From NCBI RefSeq assembly GCF_009727055.1, contig NW_024064458.1, positions 453,717-517,716 on the forward strand: DNA of 64,000 nucleotides. Direction: 5' to 3'. A model generated the notes under the pieces. It was given only the letters and a program-made list of their open reading frames with translations. It was not told where the DNA came from and searched no databases. Source of the stretch: Benincasa hispida (taxonomy: Eukaryota > Streptophyta > Magnoliopsida > Cucurbitales > Cucurbitaceae). Positions 1-12,065 of this stretch are shown here, piece by piece; the stretch's first letter is position 1, and every line of letters starts with the position of its first letter. The position numbers and the translations under genes are program-made.

Positions 1-282
1 TAATCATCTCGTTTTTTTGTTTTTGAAAATTAAGTCTATTTCTTCTCATTTACTTACCACGGCTTCCATTGTTCTTCAGTATAAGAGTTGATTCTTAGTC
101 AAATTTAAAAAATAAAAACAAGTTCTTAAAAATTATTTTTTTTTTTAATTTTCAAAATTTGACTATATTTTTTAAAACCATTAATACAAATTAAACATAA
201 AAGAAAAATTAAGATGTGGAATGAGTGCTTATAAGCTTAATCTTAAAAAACTAAAAACAAGAAGTCAAATGGTTATCAGACA
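1..282. repeat. Foldback MITE-like element, cut by window start
   Basis: The left part (poly-T-rich, with GAAAATTAAGTC) is roughly the reverse complement of the right part, which ends CAAATGGTTATCAGAC. This makes a long imperfect inverted repeat with an AT-rich centre and no coding potential. The same arrangement recurs at 495-2190 and 2496-2803, so this is one family of non-autonomous terminal-inverted-repeat elements. The first few bases of the left terminus seem to lie outside the window. Confidence 0.5.
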
Positions 283-521
283 TTGCTTAGTTTTTATTCG
301 GTTTAGCAAGCTTTATATCTAAGCAGTTTCATTAAACCATAATAATATTTTTCATGATAGAAACTCAATTGTTACAAGTTGTAAAGTACAAGAATTAAAT
401 TGATACTAATTAAATTTTAGAGAATGAATTCTTACAAGTTTGAAAATACAACGACTAGATTAAAAGTGATTTTTATTAACCTTAAATATTAAAAGTTTGT
501 TTAGTAACTATTTGATTTTAG

Positions 522-1308
522 CTATGAAGCACAGACACAGATACGACTACACGATACGGATACGATCGGATACGATGATTCGTCAATTTCTAAAAAACTA
601 AGATACGGGTACTTCTAAGGATGTGCCAATTTTTTTTATATATTTATTTCTAAAAAACGAGAATACTGATAAGTTGAAGATACATTTTTTTTCTTTAAAA
701 AAATCTAGGATATAGATAAATTTAACATATAAGTTAATAACAATAGCACAAAATAGAATATAAACACTGAAATACAATACAAAAAAAGCAACATCTAAGA
801 TGTTGAAGTACAATAGTTAATAAAATGCAATAGAAAAGTGACTCATATTGCAAAAAAGAAGAAAATTTGAGAGAGAAGTATGAAGATAAACGAAGAATTA
901 TTGTTGAAGATATCCAAATGGTTTATATTTTGGTGGACTTTGTGGGGATTCAAATGTGAAAATGGAGATTAGATGATTCTAATCTAGGGTTTGGTCCGTT
1001 ATTTATTTTTTTCTTTTAGTTTTATACTTAGAGTAGTGAGCTTTTTAAATAGGTTGCCTAATTTTAGACTGGGAAAGATTAGATGAGTTACTTGTCTTTT
1101 TTCTTTTTCTTTTTTTTTTTTTTTAAAAGTACACATAGAAATATATACGTTAAATCGTATGTCAAATACGTATCTAGAAAGTATCTGAAAGTATAAATAC
1201 GTCAAATCACGTGTCAGAGACGTATCTGGGAAGTATCTGGAAGTATCGGTATCCGATATGTGTATGATACTGATTCTTTACCTCACATGAAGTATGTGTG
1301 CTTCATAG
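522..1308. mobile_element. Non-autonomous TIR transposon, 787 bp, 8-bp TSD (hAT-like)
   Basis: It begins CTATGAAGCAC and ends GTGCTTCATAG, an exact 11-bp terminal inverted repeat. It is flanked by the perfect 8-bp direct repeat GATTTTAG at 514-521 and 1309-1316. Both ends carry many subterminal GATACG / CGTATC motifs, as expected for transposase-binding repeats. There is no credible ORF, so it would need a transposase in trans. A close copy lies at 41582-42344. An 8-bp duplication fits the hAT superfamily; Mutator elements usually give 9 bp, so that is the alternative. Confidence 0.8.
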
Positions 1309-1523
1309 GATTTTAGGTTTTTTATTTTGAAAATCAAGCCTATATCATTCACATTTCTTACGATGATTTGCATATTTGTTAAGTACAATGTTGAATTCTT
1401 AGTGAAATTCAAAAAACAAAAGCAACTTTTTGAAAACTACTTTTTTTAGTTCTCAAAATTTGACTTGATTTTCTAAAATATTGGTGAAAAGTAAATAACA
1501 AAGGAAGAAATTTGAAGGTAGAA

Positions 1524-2116
1524 GTTAGGGTTTTCAAAAAATTCGATGACCCGAAAAAACCGATCAACCAAACCCAATTCGTACGGTTTGGATTGAGTTA
1601 TCAACTCATTTGGGTTGGATTGAATTCAAATAAATGAAAATTTTATGGGTTGGTAACCCAAACCAAACCAACCCGAACCAATCCGAATTTATTATTAATT
1701 GTAAAAAATATTTTTTTATTACTTATAACACAACTATTTATACATATGTTGATTTTAATTTTCTTTAATTTTAATATTTTTTGAATAATTAATTTTTCCA
1801 ACAACTCTTAAAAGTAGTTTCTTTACCTTTAGAAAGAAAATTTTCACAATATAAATTGAAATTGAGTGTTAATTTTAATTCAATATATGAAAACAATTAA
1901 ATCAGATTTTTACGTATTTACGTTTTGATTCTTTTTAGAACAAAATTTTAAATAAATGATCCGATTAACCCGAACCAATCCAACCCAAATATTTCATAGT
2001 TGGGTTGGGTTGAGTTCATTTTTTAATAAGGATCATTTGGGTTGAAAAAAATTACAATCCGAATAATTGGGTTGGATCTAAAAAATCTTTCAATCCAATT
2101 CATGAACATTTCTACT
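1524..2116. repeat. Inverted-repeat element rich in GGGTTGG / CCAACCC
   Basis: The left arm has CCAACCC / GGTTTGG-type words (about 1545-1690) and the right arm has the complement (about 1960-2105), with an AT-rich middle of about 250 bases. This is the form of a foldback MITE. It lies inside the outer element at 495-2190. Exact termini and target duplication could not be fixed by eye. Confidence 0.45.
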
Positions 2117-2495
2117 GAAAATAGTGTTCATAGACTTAATTTTTAAAAATAAAAATAAAAAATAAAATAGTCGTCAAACGACCTACTGTTTATGGTATGA
2201 TAGAATTTTGAAAGTCAATAAATAATTGACTTAGAAAATGGAAATGTCAGTTTGGTCCATCCATTAATTACTGCAACAAAAGTTTTCCAGCAATAAAGAA
2301 AATTTGGATCTGAACTTCTTCCACCAAATACACAAATAATTATGAAAGTGCTTCTCATGTCATCCTTTTCAATGATACTTGTGAACTAACATTTCTATTC
2401 TCATCTCCAAATATATATATAAATAAAACATGGTAAAATTATAATATTTTAAAATTTAAGAACTAAATTAAAATCAAACTCAAAATTTAAAAACT
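2117..2495. other. AT-rich non-coding DNA with a MITE arm
   Basis: Contains the end of the composite element and, from about 2430, an arm with AAAATCAAACTC words that resembles the arm at 18540-18560. No gene or RNA gene is seen. Confidence 0.35.
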
Positions 2496-2803
2496 AAGAT
2501 CTCGTTTTGTAATCATTTGGTTTTTTATTTTTGTTTTAAAAAATTATGTCTATAAACATTATTTTTACCTCCAATTTTCTTCATTTGTTATTTACTTTTT
2601 ACTAATAGTTTAAGAAATCAAGCCCAATTATGAAAACCAACAAAAGTAACTTTTAAATTTTTTTTTTTGTTTTTGGAATTTGGTTGAGAATTCAATCATT
2701 ATACTTAATAAAAAGATGCAAATCATTATAAGAAATTAGAAGAAAATAAGCTTAATTTTTAAAATAAAAAACAAAAAACGAAACGTGGTTACCAAATGAG
2801 ACT
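2496..2803. repeat. Foldback MITE nested in another MITE arm
   Basis: The left end reads CTCGTTTTGTAATCATTTGG and the right end reads CGTGGTTACCAAATGAGAC, which are imperfect reverse complements over tens of bases. Sequence on either side (2440-2495 and 2804-2880) belongs to a different foldback family, so this copy inserted into an older repeat. No ORF. Confidence 0.5.
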
Positions 2804-2890
2804 TGAAAATGTAACATTTTAAAACTCAAGGATCCAAATAGAAACTCGATTCAAACTAAGGACTAAAAAGATATTGTTTCCATTAATTGT

Positions 2891-3521
2891 TTTTATTTCA
2901 ACTGTTTTTTTTTAGTAATATTCATCAGCATCAACATTTGACAGCTATTTTATTTGACTGTTTCATAAAATTTTGAAATCTTGTATGAATAGACTAATTA
3001 AGTGTATGTTTTGTTGAACATGTAAGTTTATAGCCATAACCTTCTCCATGAAGAATTATTATTCCAACTCCTATTTTAATGTAATCTACGATTGGGTATC
3101 TATATGCATTATCCAACTAAAAGATGGAGACCAATATATTTTAAATTACATCAAGTTAATTTATAATTGTTTGCTTAAATAGTTCATATATGTGGCCATT
3201 TTTATATACATTTCCCCACAATATTAGAATGGAACATTCTAACACAAAGAAAAAGCTTCATTCAAATAGAGAAAAATAATTTGACATAAAAATGTTGAGC
3301 TTGTTATGAAACGAGTAGTACAAGATCAAAGTATGAAAGAGGAAGTGGAAAGTGAATGTATTATGTATTCAACTGTATTTTTCAGAGGTCCCAATGACCA
3401 CTATTTATAAAGTTAATTTACAAGATATGAAAGATAAAAAATATCGATAAAAATACTGGAAAGATTTGAGGATATATAATCTATAGATATCTATATATCA
3501 GACTCCCTCTTTAGATGTCTA
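2891..3521. other. AT-rich DNA, no gene seen
   Basis: Stop codons are frequent in all frames. The 3400-3520 part resembles the end region of a copia LTR read on the minus strand, but I cannot set limits. No RNA gene recognised. Confidence 0.3.
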
Positions 3522-4200
3522 TAGTGAAGGGATCAAATCCTGCGGTGGAAGCGAATGATCGCTTTGCTTTCGATTTTTGTTTTAGAAATTTACAACATAG
3601 AACAGGATAAAATTGTACACAACATTCACAATCAATAAATAGTAGGCTAAGCATGCTTTAAATAAAAACTACAAGGAAGAAGAAAGACCTCACCTTTGAA
3701 AATCCTCTTCAAGAATTCCATCATTTCTTCTTCTTTCTCAACATATAGCATCAAACTCTTCTTTAGAACGTGAACGTGATGTCACTATTGGGTCTTTTCG
3801 ACTATTCTCTTGGCAAGGACCGGTTTGTGGGAATCGACTTTTGAAAGAGTAAAGGGAATTTGTAATTTTTGGAGAGATTTTCCCATTGAGAACTCTTTTT
3901 CTGTGAAAAAACTTGAGAGAGTTGAGAGAGAAGAAGTAAGTTATCTGCAGATGAAAATAACGTGAAGTGGGATTAACCACACACTTCACCCTTTCTCTCA
4001 TTTAATTAAATTAAATTACTTGATTTAATTAAACTATTAATTAATTAATCAAAATAATTAATTAATTTAATAAATTAAATACAAAAATATTTTAAATGAT
4101 AAAATTGCTGAAAATATTTACAAATAATAGTAAAATATCACAGTCTATCTGTGATAGACCGCGATAGACTACTATCTGTGTTTATTATGATATAGATAGA
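3522..4200 (-). mobile_element. Copia LTR, 3' part (minus)
   Basis: Read on minus, it ends with the family signature of a CTTCC(A)CCGC stretch followed by a GGATTTGATCCC block, preceded by a purine-rich leader and the splice-donor-like CAAAGGTGAG (plus 3690-3698). The same order is seen in the LTRs at 4230, 6445 and 10236. The 5' part is missing and merges with AT-rich DNA and GATAGACTACTATCT-type repeats at about 4140-4225. Confidence 0.55.
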
Positions 4201-4229
4201 CTACTGACATAAATAGACATAGATAGTAG

Positions 4230-5968
4230 TGTTGGGAATGTCCTAGAACTTGCAGTTCGTGTTAAATATTCTATTTTATCAATAACAATGATTTTATTGA
4301 TTTTTCATCTTATTATGAAAATCCAATAAACGCATCCTTGGCTATAGTCTGAATGCTGTAACTTTATGTAGTGACATAAACAGGATCAAGTTGATAGTAT
4401 ATAGCCTAAATAGTCTAATAAGTATATGGATGAAATTGGATATCTCATCCTGGTAACAGTATTAGATGCGGCCCACTCTGTAGTTGTTACAAGAAGTTGT
4501 AAGGTGCTACAAACGATGTGATCCACAAATCGTTCATATTGAGATATGAGAGTGGGGGCATCCTATGCAATGAGTTTGCATATAGACTGGACCACGAAAA
4601 TAGTCATTTTTCTTTATAACGACTGTTTACTATTAAAACTGACTATTTCATTTATTATATAACCTAGGTTAACTCGATCTTAATCCTGAGATAGCTATGA
4701 ACTCTTGTTTGTTCGGGATTATCCTTTGATCTGCAAATGGTGAGAGTAGTCCAACAACACTGCTCAATAAGCTTACCATTTTGGGGATAAGACCGGATGA
4801 ATAATTGGGGATATAGCCTTGCAAGATGGAATTCACTTTTACTCTATTTAGGGTTAGCAGATAGGTTATTCTCTTAAGTACTGACTCCAAGTCTTGAACA
4901 ATCGGGGCCTCGCCTTCTCATGATAGAGAAAGGATTTGATTCATAGAGATTATGAATTAGAATTTTTCATTAGAGGATCAGTAGAGACTTAAGGAACAAG
5001 ATGTGGTCACAGGGGTAAAACGATATTTTTGATCTAGCTGTGATTACGAACGACCTGTGAAGGATCGACTTACTGATTATGGTTATTAAGTGGACATAAT
5101 ATATCTACAGTGAGGGGAGTTCAACTATGGGCTATAGTGGATTGTCCCATTAGTTAACGAATGAGGGTTAGATCGGACTAATGAGTTTAGCCGATTAATT
5201 TCGAATCGTTGGAATCCATGATCTGTAGGTCTGCGAGGTCCCCCTACTATCTCGTAAATGGATAAGCTTTAGGGTAGCTTGAGAGGTTATTTTGAAACGT
5301 TCAAATTAAACAGAACAAGAGAATAAATATTAAATATGATTTAAATATATAAAGATGATTATTGTGCAAAAATTAATTTAATATTTGATATTAAATTAAT
5401 TTAAGAAAATCAAATTTTTGAATTAAAATGATTTAATATATTTTTTTTTGTTTTAAGAAGAAAATAGAAATTTGTTTGCATGTTGCACAAAAAAAATGAG
5501 TTTTTTCCATTACCATCATCTTTATGCTCACACAAAATGCATTATCTTCTTTACTTTGATTCTCCAAGCATGAGCTGCAAGCCATGCACTCCATCTCTTT
5601 GCATGTTCATCTATTATATATAAAGAAGAGTGGAGTTGTTGGAGAAGAGGATAATACAGAATTTCGAGAGATTTTTTCTGAAGAAGAAGCTGTCTTCTTC
5701 AGTCAGGCTGCTATGAGTTTCTTTGGTTTCTTCACATCTTCAAGCTGTTCTTGAGTCCCACAACTCTGCCTAAAGCTCCAAGAGTGTAGGGAAGGCTTTG
5801 AGGTGGTTCACGTTAGTAACAAGTGAAGACAGCAGCTGAACAGACGTTTTCTTGGAGAGTTTATCAAAGGTATGTTCAGAAAACCCACTTTTTGAGAAGA
5901 GCATGTTTTAGTTTTTGCTAAAATTAGTGAATTAGAAAGTTTATGGATTCTTGATACTTCCGCTGCAT
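4230..5968 (+). mobile_element. Copia LTR, about 1.7 kb
   Basis: Opens with TGTTGGGAATGTCC and shares an ordered set of blocks with the LTRs at 6445, 10236, 25919 and 41425, such as a GGATTGTCCC-type block and GTGAAGGATCGACTTAC. A TATA-like stretch (TATTATATATAAAG, about 5613) precedes the probable transcription start. A leader with AAAG|GTATG (5870) follows, and the element is lost near CTTCCGCTGC at about 5965. No coding region is attached, so it is a solo or truncated LTR. Confidence 0.65.
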
Positions 5969-6444
5969 GTTGTTTTACTCGTCTATTAGGTCTGCTGTCT
6001 ATTTCATATAGATAGTGCAATTTTGCTATATTTATAAATATTTTAGTTCATTTTCTTATATATGAAAACACCCGTTTAAATATTTAATATTTAATTAAAT
6101 ATTTGACTCTTATTCAAATATTTATCTCTCTCTTAATCTATAGTTTAATATGAGTTTTATTCATATTAAATTTTAAACTATAGTTTTAATATGAATCTAA
6201 TTCATATTATTTTAACCTATATTTTTAATATGAATCAAATTCAGATTAATTATTATTTGAATCTTACTCAATACAATAAATCTCCTTTTATTATAAAGTT
6301 TAATTTTGAATCTTATCCATACAAACTTTACATTATAATATATCTATATACATTATATCAATTGCATCAGATACAATTAATGAATATTTCCTTAATAAAT
6401 TTGAACATTTCGAATTCTTTCAAAATTAATGGTCCTTGTTTAGA
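5969..6444. other. AT-rich LTR remnant, no gene
   Basis: Runs of AATATTTAATTAAAT and TTCATATTA words match, in reverse, the AT-rich middle of the copia LTR at 47590-47860. It is probably a broken LTR piece. An 87-codon open frame here is a by-product of AT-rich DNA. Confidence 0.35.
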
Positions 6445-8390
6445 TGGTTATTAAAAGGGGATCGAATCCCACAGCGGAAGTGTTTTATTAGAATGTCTTG
6501 CATCCCGAAATCCGATTTTTACATAAACATAATCATTGAATTAAAACAGAATATATAAACATGAAAATTAGCATATGCATTAAGAAAAAGATTAGAACAA
6601 TTCTTACCTTTGTAGATTCCTAAGTGCCATGAACAATCTTCTCCTAGTTCCAATGAACGGATCTCCAAAGATCTTGATCACAAACAATTTATTGAACAAT
6701 TTCGAACATTACCACGAGAGTAATCTTGTTATTCTCTAGGATTCCAATAGAGGGATAGGTAGTATCCAACTATTGAGAGACAGAGAGGAGAAAAGGATTT
6801 TGAAGACTAGGAAGATATTCTTAGAGAAAATTTTGCACAATAACTAGGGTGTTGTCAATTTTGTATTGTCAGTCTTTCTCTTTTGTGAGAATGTTTGTCT
6901 CCCAAAGGGTCATAGGGATGTCTTATAGAGAAGGGCCAAACTCTTTTCATAATATTTTTCTTTTCAAATTAAATAACACTTATTTACTTAATTAGTCCAT
7001 TTAATTAAATAACGCTTATTTAATTAGTTAGCCCAATTAAATAACACTTATTTAATTTTAATTTGCATTAAATAACTATTTATACATTAAATCCAATTTA
7101 ATGTATATATTTAATTATCATATACATCTCATGCATATATGTAAAACCTCTCTATTAATTAATTCTTTGTAAATCTAATTCACTTGAATTAATTAATTTC
7201 AATTTTATTCAAATATCACTTTCCAATTTAAGTATATCCACAATTATATATTAATCACATCAATATATAGTTTTCTCAAATTAATTTGAACAATTAAAAT
7301 TATCCCTTTTAAGTATCCTCTAGTTAACTAACGAAGAGACCTGGTAGACCTGTAGATTAGAAGCTTCAATGATATTAGATTAAATTGGCTAAACTCATTA
7401 ACCAAATTAATCAATATTCGTTAACCGTGGGTACACTCTACTAAAAATCCACAACTGCACTATTCTCACTATAAATATATTTCTGTGTCCATGGATATGG
7501 ATCAATAACAGTAAGTTCCTTTAGAGTGTTCGTAACTCCATCTGGGTCAAATTACCATTTTATCCTTGGGTTACCTTTGACTCCTTAAGTACTAGTGCTC
7601 CTCTAATGAACAACCTGTTTATGGTCCAACCAATAAGTAGAAACCCCTAACCTGTTTATGGTTCAACCATTAACAGAAACCCTTCTCAGGCCAACGAGAG
7701 GGTAAGGCCCTTTGTTCAAGTCCCGGAGATACCACTTAAGGGAACACTCATCTACTTACCTTTAAAGCGGGAAGGAGTGAGTTCCATATTGTATTATTAT
7801 GTTTCCAACTTTCCGCTCGGTCTTGTCCCTAAAATGGTAGGCTTATTGGGCCGGCGAACTGATCACCCTCACCCATACACATCAAAGGACAATCCCTCAT
7901 GAACAGGAGTACATAATATATTCAGGATTAAGACTAAGTCGCTTAGGTCATCCTATTGAAATAGAAACCTGACTAGTCAATGGTGTTACATCTAGTGGTT
8001 ACTATTTCGAGGTCCAATCTTATGCAAACTCATTTCATAGGATACCCCCACTCGCACGTCATCTACACGAACGCGTTGGATCATTACGTTTGTATCAAAT
8101 ATAAAGTGGGCCATATCCACAGTGTTACTAGGATAAGGTACCCAACCTTATCCTTATACTATAAACCCTTTAGAATGTATCTTGAACATTGATCCCTGTA
8201 TGTCTCCACATATAGTTAAAAACTCATAAGACAGACTTGGATGGTAGTTTATTGGATTTTTGGTTATTAAGACAAAATATACAAGAATACAAGCAATAAC
8301 ATTTATTGAATTAACATCCATAACTTTTTATTGATGACGGTCGATTAATAACATTTACTATCTATGGGTTTTAGGGCATAAAACCCAACA
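6445..8390 (-). mobile_element. Copia 3' LTR (minus), about 1.9 kb
   Basis: On minus it opens TGTTGGGTTTTATGCCC at 8390 directly after the purine-rich tract CAAGTGGGAG, the polypurine tract expected next to a 3' LTR. Copia RNase H sequence lies just upstream (8391-8673). The LTR ends near the CCGCTGTGGGATTCGATCCC block at about 6455-6475. It carries the donor-like CAAAGGTAAG at plus 6604-6613. It belongs to the same family as the LTRs at 4230, 10236, 25919 and 41425. Confidence 0.7.
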
Positions 8391-8673
8391 AACTCCCACT
8401 TGAACTAAAACTCTAGTTAGTGGGTTGTACACAATTTAGTAGGCAGGATAATGTTAAATACAATAAACTAGGGCATCCATATACCCATTACACATCTCCC
8501 ACTTGCCCTAGATTATATAATGTACATGTCTCGTAGACTTAGATTCTCTAGTTGACCCTCGAACATTTTAGTCAAGAGAGCCGTGAATGGATCAGCAATG
8601 TTGTGCTCTGAGGCAATCTTTGTGACGATTACGACTTCCCTTTGTACAATCTTCCGTATCAGGTGATACTTCT
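8391..8673 (-). pseudogene. Copia RNase H C-terminus, truncated
   Basis: The minus-strand frame contains KIASEHNIADPF and FEGQLENL, typical of the last part of the RNase H domain of plant copia polyproteins, where the enzyme removes the RNA template strand during reverse transcription. The fragment of about 65 codons is followed by a non-coding tail, a polypurine tract and the LTR at 8390. It is cut on its upstream side at about 8674, where an unrelated plus-strand LTR fragment begins, so the rest of pol is absent. Recognition rests on motif memory, not a search. Confidence 0.65.
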
Positions 8674-8805
8674 ATTGGGATTGGTGTCCTAAATCTCTCT
8701 TGTATTCTTTTAGTTTGTAAACATTGTATAAAATAATTGTGACTAACAAAATATTTTTATTTTATGAGCATATACTCAATCCAATAAACTAAGATCCTAG
8801 GTTAT
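8674..8805 (+). mobile_element. Copia LTR 5' fragment
   Basis: TTGGGATTGGTGTCCTAAAT matches the first bases of the LTR at 25919 and continues in parallel for about 130 bases until the gypsy LTR terminus at 8806. The remaining LTR is not found beyond that insertion. Confidence 0.55.
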
Positions 8806-10235
8806 TGTCACACCCCCTCCCATATTACTCTCCGAACCTAGGAAAGGACATGACTGCAGCAGTTATCAACCCTTTTGCTGATACTTACTGCCTAATAACT
8901 CTAGCAGAATAATTTGATGCCAATATGCAATCTCATACACAACGTCTACCTCTATAGCTAAACAACATTAAGTTTACACATGAAACATTTACAGAGATTA
9001 CATTACTAGTTTTATAAGTCCCGATACCCAAAACCTTATGTCCCTACATGAACAATTGTAACTTGTGTACAATATTTACAGTAACCACCTAACAGACGGG
9101 TTACGATAACTTCTTCCTTGAGTGGCAAAGTAGATGCAGAGCTACTTCCTGAGGATTTGATCACTACTTGGTGGAAGAGAAAACATTTGAAAACGGGGTG
9201 AGCTTGCTAGCCCAATGAGTGACTTAAGAAAGAAAAATGATTCTCATACAAAAGTTTCAATAAAGAGATTCAACTGAAATAAAAAAAACTCTACAGTAAC
9301 CTTATACTGAGATATAAACATTTTTCAAGCATAAAGCATATAAAGCTGTTTTCATCATAAAACATTAACTGTTCTTTAGTTGAGAATAACCCTGCTGTGG
9401 ATAAATCCCAACGTCAACTGCTTAGTCAAGAGAGAACCCTTTTGCTTAATCTTTGACTTTAACTACCTATGTGCACATGATCATAACTAAGTACCGTCAT
9501 ACCTTAGGTACTTTTACTCAGATACCTTCTCAAAATGTCCCTCAATATCGAGCTGCTTGGATACCTTTTCAAATGTCCCTCGGTATTGAATTTCAAGTAA
9601 AACTAGTCATACAACGACTTTCTCTTTAAAGCATGTAAAGCATAACACTAGAAAACATGTCTTTAAAGATGTTAACGCATGCTTTGTGTAATTAAACACA
9701 TATAAATAGTTTTTCAATAAACTTTCATACATGGAATGCGTTTAAAACATAACTCATGATTTGCTTGGAATTTACTTTGTACAACTAGCTAACATGAGAA
9801 TAATCTTTCTTTAAAACATGGTAAATATTTAGTCACTCAGAACTTTTAGAACTATTGCTCAAGGGTCGATATGCTTCTATCACTGGTGTCAATCCTGTGG
9901 ACATAAAAACATATATTAGCTACTAGCATAGGTCTCCCTTTTGAGACTAACCCTTAAGTAAGCTTTGCGTTTAGCCTTCCTTATTGAAGACTTTCACTCA
10001 ATGCATCTTGTTGTATGTTTTAACACTTAGGAATTTCTTTGAGATTTGGCTCATGCAAAGCTTCCAACCGCTCTTCACAAACGCAACACCACTTATGCAA
10101 CCAACACTTTTCTCTCTAAGTGTTCTTACAATTGCACATGGTCGTCCTCAAGGCTGCTTATGCGTCCAAGATTCCACTGCAAGCTCTCCTCAGTCTACAC
10201 AGTGTAGAAATGTATCAGCAACAACGAAAGCAACA
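8806..10235 (-). mobile_element. Gypsy LTR fragment (minus)
   Basis: On minus it ends GGGGGTGTGACA at 8806, the terminus shared with LTRs at 55140, 43554, 16745, 31452 and 36331. It includes the family core (CACTCATTGGGCTAGC and GTGAGC, then GTTTTCAAATGTTTTC on minus, plus 9190-9230) and a short repeat of GATACCTTTTCAAATGTCC near 9500-9590. The 5' end is missing; copia LTR sequence takes over at about 10236. Confidence 0.65.
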
Positions 10236-12065
10236 AAGATTATTTAAGCACTCCAATTCATTAATTTTGGCAAAATATAAAGCATGCTCTTGCAGAAAAC
10301 AAGTGAGTTTCATGACATGCCTTTGTAGAACTTCTTCAAAGCTTGAGCTCCAGCTGCAATCTTCTCCAAATCTTGTTGTAGACCACCTAAGATCTTCCCT
10401 ACTATTCTCTTGATTCTCTAGATTGAGTTGTGGGACTCAAAACAAAGCTTGAATCAAGGAATGAAGGAGAATTACTCACAGTAACAATATTGGTGAAGAA
10501 CTCTTTCTTAAGCACGAATTTTCTGTAAAATTCTCTCTTGATTACATGCCCCAAATTCACTCTGAACTCTTCAATATATTGCATATCAACATGCAAGGGA
10601 GAGAGTTGCATGAGTTGCAGCTCATGCTTGGAGTAACACAAGGTAATGTTGATGGCTTTTGTGTGAGCAAGTAAAGATGGATAATGGAAAACATGATTGT
10701 TCCATTTTGTGTTTTTGTTTTTCAATTTTCCAATTTTATTACATAATCAAAATTTGATTTTTCCAAAATCCATTTTGATTTTAAAAACTGAAAAATAAAA
10801 TTAATTTCATAAATTAATTGTTAAATAAAACTTAACTAATTTAATATCAAATATTAAATTAATTTTTACACACATCCAACTTTATATATTTAAATCATAT
10901 TTAAATATAAATTCTCCTATTTCATTTAATTCTCAAATTAAATACGTAATTATATCTCATATAATTACTAATTCTCTTAATTCTAATTTAAACATTTTAA
11001 ATTAACTTATCACGCTATTCTAGAGCTAGTCCGTTATGAGCTAGTAGAGGGACCTCAGGGACCTACAGATCATGAGCTCCAATGATCCGAGATTAATTGG
11101 CTAAACTCATTAGACCCGATTAATCCCCATTCGTTAACTAATGGGCCACTCCACTAAAGCCCATAGTTGCACTCCCTTCATTGTAGATATATTATGTCCA
11201 CATGATTTAACCATAATCAACAAGTCGACCCTTCATAGATTGTTCGTACTAACGGTTAGGTCAAATATCTGTTTTACCCTCGAGATTACGTCTTATTCCT
11301 CAAGTTTCTATTGATCATCTAATGAACAATTGGTTTGTGATCCGATCACAAAACCAAACTCTCTCAATCCAGTGAGAGGGTGGGGCCCCTTGTTCAAGAC
11401 CTGGAATCAGTACTTGAGAGAACAACCTTTCTTCTATCCCTAAATCGGGTAGGCGTGAACTCCATCTTGCACCCTATGTCCCCAGCAGCTATCTATTAAG
11501 TCTTACCCTGAAATGGGAGTCTTATTGAGCTGGTGTTGTTGAGCCAACCCTCATTTATGCAAATCTAAGGGTAATCCTGAATAAACAGGAGTTCATAGTT
11601 AGCTCAGGATTAAGATCGAGTTACTTAGGTCATCTAGGTGAAAAGTCAATCTTATATAGTAAATAACGTTATAAAGGAAGAGTGACTTATTTCTTGGTCC
11701 GATCTTATGCAAACTCATTGCATAGGACGCTCCCACTCATCATGTCATAACATGTACGAATTAGGATCACATTGTATGTACTTTACAACTCTTTGTAACA
11801 ACTACAGAGTAGACTGCATCTAATGGTGTTACCAGAATAAGGTACCCAACCTTTTTCATGTACCATAGATCATTTTGACTATTTACTCGAACTTGATCCA
11901 CTCTTATGTCTCCACATAAAGTTCAAGTACTTATACAATAGTCATGGGTCTTAGTTTATTGGATTTAGACTTTCATACAATTTATGAAATCAAGAATAAG
12001 TATATTGATTATAGAAAATGTTTATCCATTTACAAACTGCGAGTTTTAGGACATAAAACCCAACA
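10236..12065 (-). mobile_element. Copia 3' LTR (minus), about 1.8 kb
   Basis: Opens TGTTGGGTTTTATGTCC on minus at 12065 next to copia coding remnants (12066-13890). Family blocks follow in the usual order, including GTTGGGTACCTTATTCTGG and GCGTGATAAGT-type stretches. The far end is joined to the gypsy LTR fragment at about 10235. A 107-codon open frame at 10402-10725 lies inside the LTR and is not a gene. Confidence 0.7.

Larger units (their letters stand above)
495..2190. repeat. Composite foldback MITE holding two other elements
   Basis: The outer left arm (about 495-521 continuing at 1309-1500) and the outer right arm (about 2117-2190) are imperfect reverse complements with the family signature TTTGAAAATCAAGCC / AATTTTTAAAAATAAA. 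A 787-bp element (522-1308) and a second inverted-repeat element (1524-2116) sit inside it. Outer limits are approximate because the arms are AT-rich and degenerate. No coding sequence is seen. Confidence 0.45.

Noticed and set aside
598..813. 71-codon minus frame with a close match at 41658-41870
   Set aside because: Conserved only because the two transposon copies are alike; it has no start context and no transposase motif.
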